Shown: positions 47,486 through 58,133, counted from the stretch's first letter. The stretch is DNA of 64,000 bases from Edwardsiella anguillarum ET080813 (GCF_000264765.2 NZ_CP006664.1:496001-560000); one strand, 5' to 3'. The notes: generated from the sequence alone by a model not told the origin. Translations and numbers: made by a program.

Positions 47486-49123
47486 ATGATGAGCAAAAAT
47501 CAACGAGATATGACGCTGCCACCGGATCTGGGCGCCGCCTCAGGCACCGGCCCCATTCGCAGCCAACGCCCTGTCTATCGGGACTCCCTGCCCCCCTGTA
47601 ACCATGCCTGCCCCGCCGGGGAAAACATCCAGGCCTGGCTGGCGCTGGTGCAAGAACAGCGCTATGAAGAGGCCTGGCAAAGCCTGATCGCCAACAACCC
47701 GATGCCGGCGATCCACGGCCGCGTCTGCTACCATCCCTGCGAACAGGCCTGCAATCGCCTGCAGGCCGATCAGCCAGTCAGCATCCACGCCGTCGAGCGT
47801 TTCCTGGGCGACATGGCGCTGGAGCAGCGCTGGACACCCCGCATCGACGCCGCCGACAGCGGTAAAAAGGTGCTGGTGATCGGCGCCGGCCCCTCCGGTC
47901 TCTCCTGCGCCTGGCACCTGCGCCGCCTGGGACACCGGGTAGAGATCCGCGAGGCGGGGCCGATGCCCGGCGGGATGATGCGCTTCGGCATTCCCGCCTA
48001 CCGCATGCCGCGCGACATCCTCGACGGGGAAATCGACACCCTCCTCTCCACCGGCATCACCCTGACCCTGAACCATAAAGTGGACGACGTGCAGCAAGAG
48101 ATGCGCGACGGCGGCTTCGACGCCGTCTTTATGGCCATCGGCGCCCATCTGGCGAAGAAGACCGATATTCCGGCGCGTGAGGCGGGGAAAATCCTGGACG
48201 CCGTCGGCTACCTGGCCGCCGTCGAACGCGGTGAGGCGCCGAAGCTGGGGCGCCGGGTCGCCATTTACGGCGGGGGGAATACCGCCATGGACGCCGCGCG
48301 CACCGCGCGACGCCTCGGCGCCGATGAGGCGATGATCATCTACCGCCGCGACATGGCGCATATGCCGGCCCACGCCTTTGAGGCGGAGGAAGCGATGGAG
48401 GAGGGGGTCAAGATCAACTGGCTGCGCACCATCCGCAACATCGACAGCACCACCGTTACCGTAGAGCAGATGACCATCGACGATCAGGGGCGCCCGCAGC
48501 CGACCGGCCGCTTTGAGACGCTGCAGGCCGACAGCCTGATCCTGGCGCTGGGCCAGGACGTCGATACCCGAGTGCTGACGCGGATTCCGGGGATCGTCGT
48601 ACGCCCGGACGGCATCGTCGAGGTGGATGAACATATGATGACCGGCGTGCCAGGGCTGTTCGCCGGCGGCGACATGGTGCCCTCCGAGCGCACCGTCACC
48701 ATCGCCACCGGCCACGGCAAGAAGGCCGCGCGCCACATCGACGGCTGGCTGCGTGGCCACCCCTATCACAAGGCGCCCAGCGGGGCGACGTTGGAGTATC
48801 CCCGGCTGCACCTGTGGTTCAAGACCGATGCCGATGCCTCACGCCAGCCGGAGGTCTCCCCCGAACAACGCGCCGGATTCGACGAGATCATCGGCGGCCT
48901 AAGCGGCGAACAGGCCACCTATGAGGCCGCCCGCTGCTACTCCTGCGGCAACTGCTTCGAGTGCGACGGCTGCTACGGCGCCTGCCCGGAGGGGGCGGTG
49001 ATCAAGCTGGGCAAAGGGCTGCATTACCGCTTCGATTACGCTAAATGCACCGGTTGCCAGGCCTGCTACCTGCAGTGTCCCTGCCATGCCATTGAAATGA
49101 TTGCCGAGGAGAACGCCCGATGA
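47486..49123 (+). CDS. GltD-like FAD/NAD(P)H oxidoreductase with ferredoxin domains
   Basis: A 545-residue flavoprotein. The N-terminal FeS part (CNHACPAGENIQAW, CYHPCEQACN) and GAGPSGLSCAWHLRRLGHRV (FAD) and YGGGNTAMDAARTARRLGAD (NAD(P)H) motifs match the small subunit of glutamate synthase. The C-terminus adds two 4Fe-4S clusters: CYSCGNCFECDGCYGACPEG and CTGCQACYLQCPCHAIEM. The stop overlaps the start of the pyruvate:ferredoxin oxidoreductase gene by four bases, so it is the partner that passes electrons between that enzyme and NAD(P)H. Confidence 0.88.
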   Translation: MMSKNQRDMTLPPDLGAASGTGPIRSQRPVYRDSLPPCNHACPAGENIQAWLALVQEQRYEEAWQSLIANNPMPAIHGRVCYHPCEQACNRLQADQPVSIHAVERFLGDMALEQRWTPRIDAADSGKKVLVIGAGPSGLSCAWHLRRLGHRVEIREAGPMPGGMMRFGIPAYRMPRDILDGEIDTLLSTGITLTLNHKVDDVQQEMRDGGFDAVFMAIGAHLAKKTDIPAREAGKILDAVGYLAAVERGEAPKLGRRVAIYGGGNTAMDAARTARRLGADEAMIIYRRDMAHMPAHAFEAEEAMEEGVKINWLRTIRNIDSTTVTVEQMTIDDQGRPQPTGRFETLQADSLILALGQDVDTRVLTRIPGIVVRPDGIVEVDEHMMTGVPGLFAGGDMVPSERTVTIATGHGKKAARHIDGWLRGHPYHKAPSGATLEYPRLHLWFKTDADASRQPEVSPEQRAGFDEIIGGLSGEQATYEAARCYSCGNCFECDGCYGACPEGAVIKLGKGLHYRFDYAKCTGCQACYLQCPCHAIEMIAEENAR

Positions 49124-52100
49124 GCCAGCCGGATAACGATGTCATGGTCGACGGTAATGAGGCCGCCGCCTGGGTCGCCTATAAACTGAGCGAGGTCTGC
49201 GCGATTTACCCCATCACCCCCAGCTCTACCATGGCGGAGCTGGCGGACGAGTGGGCCAGCCGCCACACCGCCAACCTGTGGGGCAGCGTTCCCGCCATTA
49301 TGGAGATGCAACATGAGGGGGGCGCCGCCGGGACGGTACACGGCGCCCTGCAGGCGGGGGCCCTGAGCACCACCTTCACCTCGTCACAGGGGCTGATGTT
49401 GATGCTGCCCAATATGTATAAAATCGCCGGCGAGCTGACCAGCGCGGTGTTCCACGTCGCCTCCCGCTCCCTGGCCACCCAGGGGCTGTCGATCTTTGGC
49501 GACCATCAAGACGTGATGGCGGCCCGCAGCACCGGCTTTGCCATGCTGAGCAGCGCCTCGGTGCAGCAGGCGCAGGATCTAGCGCTGATCGCCCACGCGG
49601 CGACCCTGGAGTCACGCATCCCCTTTGTCCACTTCTTCGACGGTTTCCGCACCTCGCACGAGGTCAACAAAATCCATAAGCTGAGCGAAGACGATCTGCG
49701 CGAGATGATCGATGACGAGCTGGTTTTGGCCCACCGCGCTCGCGCGCTGAATCCAGACCGCCCGGTGATGCGCGGCACCGCGCAGAACCCGGATACCTAT
49801 TTTCAGGGGCGCGAGAGCGTCAACGCCTACTATCAGCGGATACCGGGCATCGTCGAGCGCCATATGGCCCGCTTTGCCGAGCTGACCGGGCGCCGCTATC
49901 GCCTGGTGGAGTACGACGGTCCGGTCGACGCCCGCCACGTGGTAGTGGTGATGGGCTCCGCCTCCGCCACCCTGCGTCAAACCGCGGCCCTGCTCAACCG
50001 CGACGGTGAGCACTACGGGGTACTGACGCTGCATCTCTACCGTCCCTTCCCCGGCGAGGCCTTCCTTCAGGCGCTGCCCGCCAGCTGCGAGATACTAACG
50101 GTACTCGACCGTACCAAGGAGCCGGGTGCCCAAGGCGAGCCGCTGTATCAGGATGTGCTGGCCACCCTGGTCTATGGGGTACAGCACGGTCTGCGTGCCG
50201 CGCTGCCGCGCCTGAGCGGCGGGCGCTATGGCCTGTCGAGCAAGGAGTTCACCCCGGCGATGGCGCGCGCCGTGTTCGAACAGCAGCAGGCCGCCAGCGC
50301 ACGTCCGTTCTTTACCATCGGCATCCACGACGACGTCGGCGGGCTGAGCCTGGCGTGGGACGCCGACTGGAAGCCCGAGCCGGACGATCAGATCCGCGCC
50401 CTGTTCTTCGGCCTCGGCGCCGACGGCACCGTCGGCGCCAACAAGAACAGCATCAAGATTATCGGCGGGCTGCCCGACTTCTACGCCCAGGGCTACTTCG
50501 TCTATGACTCGCGCAAGTCGGGATCGCGCACCACCTCGCACCTGCGCTTTGGCCCACGCCCCATCGACTCCCCCTATCTGATCGGCAGCGCCAACTTTAT
50601 CGGCTGCCATCAGTTCAACTTTGTCCACACGCTGGATATGCTGGAGCACGCGCGGCCCGGCGCCACCTTCCTGCTCAACAGCCCCTACCCGGCCGAGGCG
50701 GTCTGGTCCCATCTGCCGGCGACGATGCAGCGCCAGATCCGCGCAAAAGCCCTGGCGTTTTACGTCATCGACGCCGCCGCGGTCGCCCAGGAGGTCGGCA
50801 TGGGCAGCCGCATCAATACCATCATGCAGACCTGCTTTTTTGCCCTCTCCGGCGTGATGGAGAAGGAGAAGGCGATCGCGCTCATCAAGAGCAGCATCCG
50901 CAAGACCTACGGGAAGAAGGGAGAGGAGGTGGTGCAGAAGAACTTTCTGGCCGTCGATAAAACCCTGGAGCATCTGCACGCGGTGACGCCGCCGGCGACG
51001 GACACCCTCTCCGAAGAGCAGGGTTGGCACCTGCCGGCAGCGGCGCCGCGCTTCGTACGCGAGGTCACCGCGCCGATGCTGCTCGACCGCGGCGAACGGA
51101 TTCCGGTCTCCCTGCTGCCGGCCGACGGCACCTATCCCACCGGCACCACCCGCTTTGAGAAACGCAATATCGCCCTGGAGATCCCCGCCTGGCGCCCGGA
51201 TCTATGCATCCAGTGCGGTAACTGCGCCTTTGTCTGCCCCCATGCCGCCATCCGCGCCAAGTTTTATCATCAGGATCTGCTCGACGGTGCGCCGCAGGAG
51301 TTCCGCTCTGCGCCGATCAGCGCGCGCGGTTTCCCGGAGACCCGCTATACCCTGCAGGTCTACCCGGAGGACTGCACCGGCTGCGGACTGTGCGTCGAAG
51401 CCTGCCCGGTACGCCACAGCGAGCTGGGTCAGGCGGAGCCCCAACGGGCCATCAGCATGCAGGACAAGCTGCCGCTGCTCGAGGCCGAAAAGCGGGCGCT
51501 GGCGTGGTTTGAGCATCTGCCGTGGCCGGATCGGGCGCGGGTCGACTTCTCCAACGTGCGCGGGGTGCAGTTCCTTGAACCGCTGTTTGAGTTCTCCGGC
51601 GCCTGCAGCGGCTGCGGCGAGACGCCGTACCTGAAGACCCTCACCCAGCTATTCGGTGACCGGATGATGGTGGCCAACGCCACCGGCTGCTCCTCTATCT
51701 ACGGCGGTAACCTGCCGACCACCCCCTGGAGCCACAACGCCGAAGGGCGGGGCCCGGCCTGGTCCAACTCGCTGTTTGAGGACAACGCCGAATTCGGCCT
51801 GGGCTTCCGCCTGGCCGCCGATAAACACCTGGCGATGGCGCAGGGTCAGCTCCAGGCGCTGGCGCCCCAGATCGGCGCCGATCTGGTCGCCGAGATCCTG
51901 CAGGCCCCGCAGCAGCTGGAGAGCCAGATCTGCGCCCAACGCGCCCGCCTGCAGCGGGTGCGCGATCGCCTGAGCCGCCTGCGCGGTGCGCAGATCGATA
52001 GCCTGCTGAGCCTGCTGGATCACCTGGTGCGCCGCTCGGTGTGGATCGTCGGCGGCGACGGCTGGGCCTACGATATCGGCTCCTCCGGGCTGGACCACGT

Positions 52101-52701
52101 GCTGGCCTCCGGGCGCGATGTGAACGTACTGGTCATGGATACCGAGGTCTACTCCAACACCGGCGGACAGATGTCCAAGTCGACTCCGCTGGGCGCCGTG
52201 GCCAAGTTTGCCGCCGGCGGCAAGACGATGGCGAAGAAGGATATCGCCCTGCAGGCCATCGCCTATGGCGATGTCTACGTGGCCCGCATCGCCTTCGGCG
52301 CCAACCCGCAGCAAACGCTGGAGGTGCTACGCGAGGCCGAGGCCTATCCGGGGCCGTCGCTGATCATCGCCTACAGCCACTGTATCGCCCATGGCATCGA
52401 CATGCGCCAGGGGCTGATGCAGCAGAAGCGCGCGGTCTATGCCGGCCACTGGCCGCTGATCCGCTATAACCCGGTGCTGCGGGAGCGGCATGTCAACCCG
52501 TTCCTCCTCGACAGTCTGCGTCCATCGCTGCCGCTGCTGGAGTACCGCCGGCATGAGACCCGCTACCAGGCGCTGATGCGCGCCCACCCGCAGGAGGCGC
52601 AGCGCATGATGGCCATCGCCCAGCAGGTGGTCGATCTGAAGTGGGCAGAGTACGAGGCGATGGCGCGCCGCGACGAGCGCGCCTTCCCGGATACGCACTG
52701 A
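49120..52701 (+). CDS. nifJ: pyruvate:ferredoxin (flavodoxin) oxidoreductase
   Basis: A 1193-residue single-chain enzyme (usual length 1,170-1,200). Domains in order: alpha/pyrimidine domain (YPITPSSTMAELADEW near residue 27), gamma domain with GLGADGTVGANKNSIK, two ferredoxin clusters (CIQCGNCAFVCPH and CTGCGLCVEACPV), and the TPP domain with CSGCGETPY, ATGCSSIYGG and GDGWAYDIGSSGLDHVLAS followed by SNTGGQMSKSTP. It converts pyruvate and CoA to acetyl-CoA and CO2 with electrons going to ferredoxin or, here, probably to the coupled flavoprotein. Oxygen-sensitive, so it likely serves anaerobic life. Confidence 0.93.
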   Translation: MSQPDNDVMVDGNEAAAWVAYKLSEVCAIYPITPSSTMAELADEWASRHTANLWGSVPAIMEMQHEGGAAGTVHGALQAGALSTTFTSSQGLMLMLPNMYKIAGELTSAVFHVASRSLATQGLSIFGDHQDVMAARSTGFAMLSSASVQQAQDLALIAHAATLESRIPFVHFFDGFRTSHEVNKIHKLSEDDLREMIDDELVLAHRARALNPDRPVMRGTAQNPDTYFQGRESVNAYYQRIPGIVERHMARFAELTGRRYRLVEYDGPVDARHVVVVMGSASATLRQTAALLNRDGEHYGVLTLHLYRPFPGEAFLQALPASCEILTVLDRTKEPGAQGEPLYQDVLATLVYGVQHGLRAALPRLSGGRYGLSSKEFTPAMARAVFEQQQAASARPFFTIGIHDDVGGLSLAWDADWKPEPDDQIRALFFGLGADGTVGANKNSIKIIGGLPDFYAQGYFVYDSRKSGSRTTSHLRFGPRPIDSPYLIGSANFIGCHQFNFVHTLDMLEHARPGATFLLNSPYPAEAVWSHLPATMQRQIRAKALAFYVIDAAAVAQEVGMGSRINTIMQTCFFALSGVMEKEKAIALIKSSIRKTYGKKGEEVVQKNFLAVDKTLEHLHAVTPPATDTLSEEQGWHLPAAAPRFVREVTAPMLLDRGERIPVSLLPADGTYPTGTTRFEKRNIALEIPAWRPDLCIQCGNCAFVCPHAAIRAKFYHQDLLDGAPQEFRSAPISARGFPETRYTLQVYPEDCTGCGLCVEACPVRHSELGQAEPQRAISMQDKLPLLEAEKRALAWFEHLPWPDRARVDFSNVRGVQFLEPLFEFSGACSGCGETPYLKTLTQLFGDRMMVANATGCSSIYGGNLPTTPWSHNAEGRGPAWSNSLFEDNAEFGLGFRLAADKHLAMAQGQLQALAPQIGADLVAEILQAPQQLESQICAQRARLQRVRDRLSRLRGAQIDSLLSLLDHLVRRSVWIVGGDGWAYDIGSSGLDHVLASGRDVNVLVMDTEVYSNTGGQMSKSTPLGAVAKFAAGGKTMAKKDIALQAIAYGDVYVARIAFGANPQQTLEVLREAEAYPGPSLIIAYSHCIAHGIDMRQGLMQQKRAVYAGHWPLIRYNPVLRERHVNPFLLDSLRPSLPLLEYRRHETRYQALMRAHPQEAQRMMAIAQQVVDLKWAEYEAMARRDERAFPDTH

Positions 52702-52722
52702 TCCCGCGTGCCTATCCCTCTA

Positions 52723-52757
52723 CAGCACACCGCCCGGATAACCCGGGCGGTGTGCTG
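52723..52757. terminator. strong hairpin between nifJ and ygaP, possible bidirectional terminator
   Basis: CAGCACACCGCCCGG (52723-52737) and its exact complement (52743-52757) form a 15-pair stem with a five-base loop between two converging genes. The T-run is poor on both sides. Confidence 0.55.
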
Positions 52758-52763
52758 TTATCG

Positions 52764-53294
52764 CTACGGGTTCATCCGGCGGTTCCACGGCATCTTCATC
52801 AGGAGACGCGCCATACCGCAAAAGCCGCTGATCCCGGCAAACAGCAGACCGGCGCCGACAAAAGCGGAGAGCAGGAAAAAGCCCGCCGATACGCCATACC
52901 CCAGAATCACCCCCAATAACACCAATGAACCGGCGGCGATCTGCACCTGACGCATCAGCGGTAGCGGTTGACGCCGATCCTCCACCGTCGGCAGACCGGC
53001 CTGCTTCCAGGCCGCCAGCCCCCCCTGCATCACATAGGCCTGACCCGGCGCAACGCGGGAGGCCAGCAGCGCCGCGTTGCTATCCGAGCGCATCCCGGAC
53101 TGACACATAAAAATCACCGCCCCCGACGGCGGCGGCGTCAGCGGCATCCCCTGCTGCCAGGCGGAGAGCGGCGCCAGCGTCGCCTCGGCAACGTGTTCAC
53201 GCGCATACTCCTGCGCATCGCGGATATCGATCAGCCGGGCGCCCTGCGCCAGCATCTCGCTGGCCTGACGCGGTGTAAGGGTATTCACCTGCAT
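52764..53294 (-). CDS. ygaP: membrane-bound rhodanese YgaP
   Basis: A 176-residue protein. The N-terminal rhodanese domain has the catalytic loop CQSGMRS (Cys near residue 65) and [14 protein letters not shown]; the C-terminus carries two membrane helices ([39 protein letters not shown]). YgaP transfers sulfane sulfur at the inner face of the membrane. It lies 12 bases downstream of the ArsR-type regulator ygaV, as in E. coli. Confidence 0.9.
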   Translation of the reverse strand: MQVNTLTPRQASEMLAQGARLIDIRDAQEYAREHVAEATLAPLSAWQQGMPLTPPPSGAVIFMCQSGMRSDSNAALLASRVAPGQAYVMQGGLAAWKQAGLPTVEDRRQPLPLMRQVQIAAGSLVLLGVILGYGVSAGFFLLSAFVGAGLLFAGISGFCGMARLLMKMPWNRRMNP

Positions 53295-53306
53295 AGCTGC
53301 CTCCCG

Positions 53307-53615
53307 TTACGGGCAATAGTGGGTTTTGAGCGTGGCGATGATCTGGGCGATCGCCGGGTTGTGGATCCTATATCGCACGTAGGTGCCCTCCCGCTCACTG
53401 GCGATCAGCCCTTCGGCGCGCATCCTGGCCAGATGCTGGGAGGTCGCCGAAGGCGTCAGGCCGACGGCGCGGGCCAGTTCGCCGGCCCCGGCGCGCGGCT
53501 GCTCCAGCAGAATGCACAGGATCAGCAGACGCTGGGGATGGCCCATGGCCTTCAGCAGCGCCGACGCCCGATCGGCGCTAGCCTGCAGCTGCTGTAGCGG
53601 GGGACGTTCATCCAT
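53307..53615 (-). CDS. ygaV: ArsR-family sulfur-responsive repressor YgaV
   Basis: A 102-residue winged-helix repressor: SALLKAMGHPQRLLILCILL then AVGLTPSATSQHLARMRAEG as recognition helix. The two cysteines (LCILL and the terminal HYCP) match the redox pair of BigR/YgaV/SqrR regulators that sense sulfide-derived sulfane sulfur or tributyltin. It forms an operon with ygaP. ATG 53615 follows GTGAGG; a GTG three codons earlier is possible. Confidence 0.88.
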   Translation of the reverse strand: MDERPPLQQLQASADRASALLKAMGHPQRLLILCILLEQPRAGAGELARAVGLTPSATSQHLARMRAEGLIASEREGTYVRYRIHNPAIAQIIATLKTHYCP

Positions 53616-53775
53616 CGGCCTCACCTTTGTTTTAGTAAACTCTTAATTAAGTAAATACTAAAATAAAGACGACGCCGGCGCAAGCGCCGAGGTATCGCCG
53701 CGGCGGCAAGCAAACGGGACAGCGAAGAGAGCGTCCCCGCGGCGGGCCCTGGCGCCGCGCGGGGACACGGCGGGA

Positions 53776-54864
53776 TCAGCGTCCCGCGGAGCGGACCACC
53801 GACTCGCCCAGCTGCCATACGGCCATGGCGTAGTGGGTGCTGTGGTTATAGCGGGTAATGGTGTAGAAGTTGGACAGGCCGTACCAGTACTGGTAACCGC
53901 TGCCGACGTCAAGGCGCAGCAGGCTGACCTGGCGCCCGTCCTCCAGCGCGCCCCGGGGCGATAGTCCGGCCTGCGCCAGCTCGCTCACCGAATAGCGGGT
54001 CTTAAAGCCGTTATCCAGCCCCGGCGCCTGGCCGTTGGCCTGCACCGCGACCGCGGCGCCTGGCGTCCAGCCGTGCCCTTTAAAATAGCTGGCCACGCTG
54101 CCGATAGCGTCCACCGGGTCCCACAGGTTCACGTGGCCGTCGCCGTTGAAGTCGACCGCATAGGCCTGAAACGCCGAGGGCATAAACTGGCCGTAGCCCA
54201 TGGCGCCGGCGAACGAGCCGCGCAGCGTCAGCGGATCCTTACCCTCCTCACGCGCCATCAGCAGATAGGTTTGCAGCTCGCTGCGAAAGTAGTCGGCGCG
54301 GCGCGGGTAGGCGAAGGCCAGCGTGGCCAGCGCATCGATGATGCGCGTCTTGCCCATCACCCGTCCCCAGCGGGTCTCAACCCCGATGATACCGACGATG
54401 ATCTCCGGCGGCACCCCGTAGATCTGCTGCGCCCGCAGCAGCTCGGCATAGTACTGGTTATAAAACTGCACGCCGTTCTGGATATTGTCCGGCGTAATAA
54501 ACTTGTCGCGATAGCGCAGCCAGGCACCGTTTGGCCCGGCGGGCGGGCGGCTGGTCGGCGCCTGCCGATCCATCAGGCGCAGCACATAGTCCAGGCGCTG
54601 GGTCTGCGACAGCACCGTCTCCAGCTGGCGGCGCTCGAATCCATGCTCACGCACCATCGTATCGATAAACTGGGCGGCGGCGGGGCTATGGACAAAGTCG
54701 CCGGTCGGCTGATACTGCGCGTGCTCGGGCGCCAGCGTAAAACCCCCCGACTGGCTACGGCTCAGCGCCTGCTCCGCCGTCTCCGGCGCCGCGGTTTTCG
54801 GTTTATGGCTGCTGCAGGCGCTCAGCATCGCCACCAGGGGGAGCAGCACGATTAATTGACGCAT
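53776..54864 (-). CDS. mltB: membrane-bound lytic murein transglycosylase B
   Basis: A 362-residue lipoprotein: MRQLIVLLPLVAMLSACSSH carries the lipobox (LSAC). The family motif with the catalytic Glu is IIGVETRWGRVMGKTRIIDA, and MGYGQFMPSAFQAYAVDFNG, YNHSTHYAMAVWQLG complete the MltB fold. It cleaves glycan strands at 1,6-anhydromuramic ends during murein turnover. The start at 54864 fits the signal peptide; the frame is open for 50 more codons but those look non-coding. Confidence 0.93.
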   Translation of the reverse strand: MRQLIVLLPLVAMLSACSSHKPKTAAPETAEQALSRSQSGGFTLAPEHAQYQPTGDFVHSPAAAQFIDTMVREHGFERRQLETVLSQTQRLDYVLRLMDRQAPTSRPPAGPNGAWLRYRDKFITPDNIQNGVQFYNQYYAELLRAQQIYGVPPEIIVGIIGVETRWGRVMGKTRIIDALATLAFAYPRRADYFRSELQTYLLMAREEGKDPLTLRGSFAGAMGYGQFMPSAFQAYAVDFNGDGHVNLWDPVDAIGSVASYFKGHGWTPGAAVAVQANGQAPGLDNGFKTRYSVSELAQAGLSPRGALEDGRQVSLLRLDVGSGYQYWYGLSNFYTITRYNHSTHYAMAVWQLGESVVRSAGR

Positions 54865-55365
54865 TGGACTTCCATTTAACGAGGTCAAAAATAGGGTAGC
54901 GCTATGGTAGAACATTGCCCGCGGCGAAAACATCCCCGAAAGCGCATCCTGGACGCATCGGCGGCGAGCGGCGCTCGCCCCCGATGCGTTTGCGCAAACT
55001 CTATCCATCCGCACCGCGCGGGCGCAACCTTTTTCACATCGGCCTGCGGACAGTAGATGATTTTTTATAAACCGTTAACAATGGCACATTGTTGATCGCC
55101 CTCACGCAGAGTAAAATGGCCGGCGCCGATGCGGGAATACCGCGCCCGGCGCACCGTAGGGCGGCTCAAGCCGCTTTCCGGCTGTGAAAATCGTTACACG
55201 TCTATGCCCCCTGCGCGTTGCGCAAACGCCGCGGCGTTTCCCGTTCGGGTAGGGGCCGCGTCGGCGCAACCCACGTTTTCATACCGCCCGCGATTATCTC
55301 AACGCCGTTAACCGTCGCGCCTGTCCCCTGCGGTCAGCCGCACACCGATCTTCGGATTATAAAAA
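54865..55365. other. GC-rich intergenic region before the 55366 gene
   Basis: About 500 bases with no supported gene. It contains the mltB promoter side (leftward) and several short GC-rich inverted repeats (for example around 55118-55150). Nothing further can be assigned. Confidence 0.4.
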
Positions 55366-55557
55366 ATGAATCAAGTACAAGACGAAACCTATTGGAAATT
55401 CTATAACACCGCCAATGGCCAGTGGCGCTGGTGCCAAGTGGAGTCGACCGGATATATTATCTGCTGCTCTGGCGCCACCTTTCGCCAACGCGCCGACTGT
55501 ATCCGCGATGCCCAGGCGCACGGCTATGAAAGCCCTCTGGAGCTGAGCCACGCCTGA
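55366..55557 (+). CDS. small conserved hypothetical protein
   Basis: A 63-residue protein starting MNQVQDETYWKFYNTANGQW. The series YWKFYNTANGQWRWCQVEST then GYIICCSGATFRQRADCIRD is a beta-beta-beta-alpha pattern reminiscent of DUF1508/YegP-like small proteins. No good ribosome site: the sequence before ATG is TTATAAAAA. Function unknown. Confidence 0.6.
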   Translation: MNQVQDETYWKFYNTANGQWRWCQVESTGYIICCSGATFRQRADCIRDAQAHGYESPLELSHA

Positions 55558-55965
55558 GTTTACCGTTTCGGAGGCCGATGTCCCTCGGCCTTCGCACCTT
55601 GTTCCTTCCCCCTCTTCCTCCCCCTTTCCCCCGCGCTTTTCTGCGCCGGTTGGCATATTGATTACGATCGCATATCCATTAATCAGATAATTCTCGCCGC
55701 CAATACGCGCGCGGTCGATAGCCGTATCCGACGAGAGACGCGCCATGGCCCTGTATTTTCTGCGCCTTCTTCCGCGGGTTTATCACGCAATAACGCCTCT
55801 CGTTGCATCTTGTACAAGCGCAATCAGTGATCCTTTCTGCAAGATCGACAAAACATTACCAAATGTAACATCGCGAGCGGAGCGCTCCATTATTATTCAT
55901 AGGCATTGTTGTTTATATGCAAACCCATTTGTCTGTGCATGAAAAATAAAAGCAAAAGGAATGTT
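55558..55965. other. upstream region of the pyruvate transporter gene
   Basis: About 400 bases without a supported gene; a few short frames only. It turns AT-rich from 55800 on, where the btsT promoter must lie. I could not place BtsR- or CRP-type sites with confidence. AAAGGAAT precedes the btsT start. Confidence 0.45.
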
Positions 55966-58077
55966 ATGGATAATCTTGGTAAGTACCTCCTCTGGATCGC
56001 GCTGGCGCTCCTCGGCGCCTTCTCGCTCGGCTACATCGCCCTAAACCGCGGCGAGCAGATCAATGCGCTGTGGATCGTCGTGGCGGCGGTGTGCGTCTAT
56101 CTGATCGCCTACCGCTACTACGGGCTCTATATCGCCAAACGCGTGCTGGGGGTCGATGCCACACGCATGACGCCGGCGGTGCGCCACAACGATGGCCTGG
56201 ACTATGTCCCGACCGATAAGAAGGTGCTGTTTGGCCACCACTTTGCCGCGATCGCCGGCGCCGGTCCGCTGGTCGGCCCGGTGCTCGCCGCCCAGATGGG
56301 CTATCTGCCGGGCATGCTGTGGCTGCTGGCGGGGGTGGTTCTGGCCGGTGCAGTGCAGGACTTTATGGTGCTGTTCGTCTCCACCCGCCGCGACGGCCGC
56401 TCGCTGGGAGAGCTGGTGAAAACCGAGATGGGCAACACCGCCGGGGTGATCGCCCTGGTCGCCACCTTCATGATCATGGTGATCATCCTGGCGGTGCTGG
56501 CGATGATCGTCGTGAAGGCCCTGACCCACAGCCCGTGGGGGACCTACACCGTCGCCTTCACCATTCCGCTGGCGATCTTCATGGGTATTTATACCCGCTA
56601 CCTGCGGCCGGGACGCATCGGCGAAGTGTCGATCCTTGGCCTGGTCTGCCTGATCTTTGCCATCATCTCCGGCGGATGGGTCGCCGAAAGCCCGGTCTGG
56701 GGCCCCTATTTTGACTTTAGCGGGGTTCAGCTGACCTGGATGCTGGTCGGCTACGGCTTTGTCGCCTCGGTACTGCCGGTATGGCTACTGCTGGCGCCGC
56801 GCGACTACCTCTCCACCTTTCTGAAGATCGGCACCATCGTCGGGCTGGCCATCGGCATCCTGATCATGCGCCCGACCCTGCAGATGCCTGCGCTGACCCG
56901 CTTTATCGACGGCAGCGGGCCAGTCTGGGCCGGGGATCTGTTCCCCTTCCTGTTTATCACCATCGCCTGCGGGGCGGTCTCCGGTTTCCATGCCCTGATC
57001 GCCTCCGGGACCACCCCCAAAATGCTGGCCAATGAGGATCAGGCCTGCTTTATCGGCTACGGCGGCATGCTGATGGAGTCCTTTGTCGCCATCATGGCGC
57101 TGGTCGCCGCCTGCGTCATCGATCCGGGGGTCTACTTTGCCATGAACAGCCCGCTGGCGATCCTGGCGCCGGCCGGCAGCGCCGACGTGGTGGCCTCCGC
57201 CGCCCAGGTGGTCAGCGGCTGGGGCTTCCACATCACGCCGGATGCCCTGAACGCCATCGCCCACGAGGTGGGCGAACAGAGCATTATCTCCCGCGCCGGC
57301 GGCGCGCCGACCCTGGCGGTCGGCATGGCCTATATTCTGCACGGCGCCCTCGGCGGGCTGATGGATGTCTCCTTCTGGTATCACTTCGCCATCCTGTTCG
57401 AAGCGCTGTTTATCCTGACCGCCGTCGATGCCGGCACCCGGGCGGCGCGCTTTATGCTGCAGGATCTGCTGGGCGTGATCTCGCCGTCGCTGAAGAGGAC
57501 CGACTCGCTGCCGGCCAACCTGCTGGCGACCGCGCTGTGCGTGCTGGCCTGGGGCTACTTTCTCCACCAGGGGGTGGTCGACCCCCTCGGCGGGATCAAT
57601 ACCCTGTGGCCGCTGTTCGGCATCGCCAATCAGATGCTGGCGGGCATGGCGCTGATGCTGTGCGCCGTGGTGCTGTTCCGCATGAAGCGCCAGGCCTACG
57701 CCTGGGTCGCTCTGCTGCCGACCGCCTGGCTGCTGATCTGCACCATGAGCGCCGGCTGGGAGAAAACCTTCAGCGCCGATCCGCGGGTCGGCTTCCTCGC
57801 CATCGCCAACAAGTTCCAGGCGATGATCGACAGCGGCGCCATTCCGGCGCAGTACACCCAGTCGCAGCTGGCGCAGCTGGTCTTTAACAACCGCCTGGAC
57901 GCCGGGCTGACCCTGTTCTTTATGGTGGTGGTGGTGGTGCTGGGGCTGTTCTCCCTGAAAACGGCGCTGTCCGCGCTGCGTAACCCGCAGCCCAGCGCGC
58001 ATGAGGTGCCCTACCAGGCGATGACGCCGCCGTCGCACGGGGATAATCGGTTGCCTGAGCATCAGCGTCAGGCGTGA
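55966..58077 (+). CDS. btsT: CstA-family pyruvate/proton symporter BtsT
   Basis: A 703-residue carrier (E. coli BtsT 716) starting [20 protein letters not shown]. The family core [20 protein letters not shown] and [20 protein letters not shown] is followed by [17 protein letters not shown] and [17 protein letters not shown]. About 16-18 membrane segments are visible. It takes up pyruvate. The neighbours yjiX and yjiA downstream decide for BtsT rather than its paralogue CstA. Start at ATG 55966 is chosen by the AAAGGAAT site and family alignment. Confidence 0.88.
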   Translation: MDNLGKYLLWIALALLGAFSLGYIALNRGEQINALWIVVAAVCVYLIAYRYYGLYIAKRVLGVDATRMTPAVRHNDGLDYVPTDKKVLFGHHFAAIAGAGPLVGPVLAAQMGYLPGMLWLLAGVVLAGAVQDFMVLFVSTRRDGRSLGELVKTEMGNTAGVIALVATFMIMVIILAVLAMIVVKALTHSPWGTYTVAFTIPLAIFMGIYTRYLRPGRIGEVSILGLVCLIFAIISGGWVAESPVWGPYFDFSGVQLTWMLVGYGFVASVLPVWLLLAPRDYLSTFLKIGTIVGLAIGILIMRPTLQMPALTRFIDGSGPVWAGDLFPFLFITIACGAVSGFHALIASGTTPKMLANEDQACFIGYGGMLMESFVAIMALVAACVIDPGVYFAMNSPLAILAPAGSADVVASAAQVVSGWGFHITPDALNAIAHEVGEQSIISRAGGAPTLAVGMAYILHGALGGLMDVSFWYHFAILFEALFILTAVDAGTRAARFMLQDLLGVISPSLKRTDSLPANLLATALCVLAWGYFLHQGVVDPLGGINTLWPLFGIANQMLAGMALMLCAVVLFRMKRQAYAWVALLPTAWLLICTMSAGWEKTFSADPRVGFLAIANKFQAMIDSGAIPAQYTQSQLAQLVFNNRLDAGLTLFFMVVVVVLGLFSLKTALSALRNPQPSAHEVPYQAMTPPSHGDNRLPEHQRQA

Positions 58078-58133
58078 ATGTGGCCACGCCGCGTCGCGAC
58101 AGCGCGCCGGCGCGGCGCAACGGAGGAGGCGCT

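Noticed and set aside
47540..48811. 423-codon frame on the minus strand opposite the GltD-like gene
   Set aside because: GC-rich codon use in the real gene leaves the antisense frame open; the translation is rich in His, Gly, Ala and Asp without family features.
56785..58062. 425-codon frame on the minus strand opposite btsT
   Set aside because: Same antisense shadow effect; the translation is dominated by Gln, His, Gly and Arg and has no start site.
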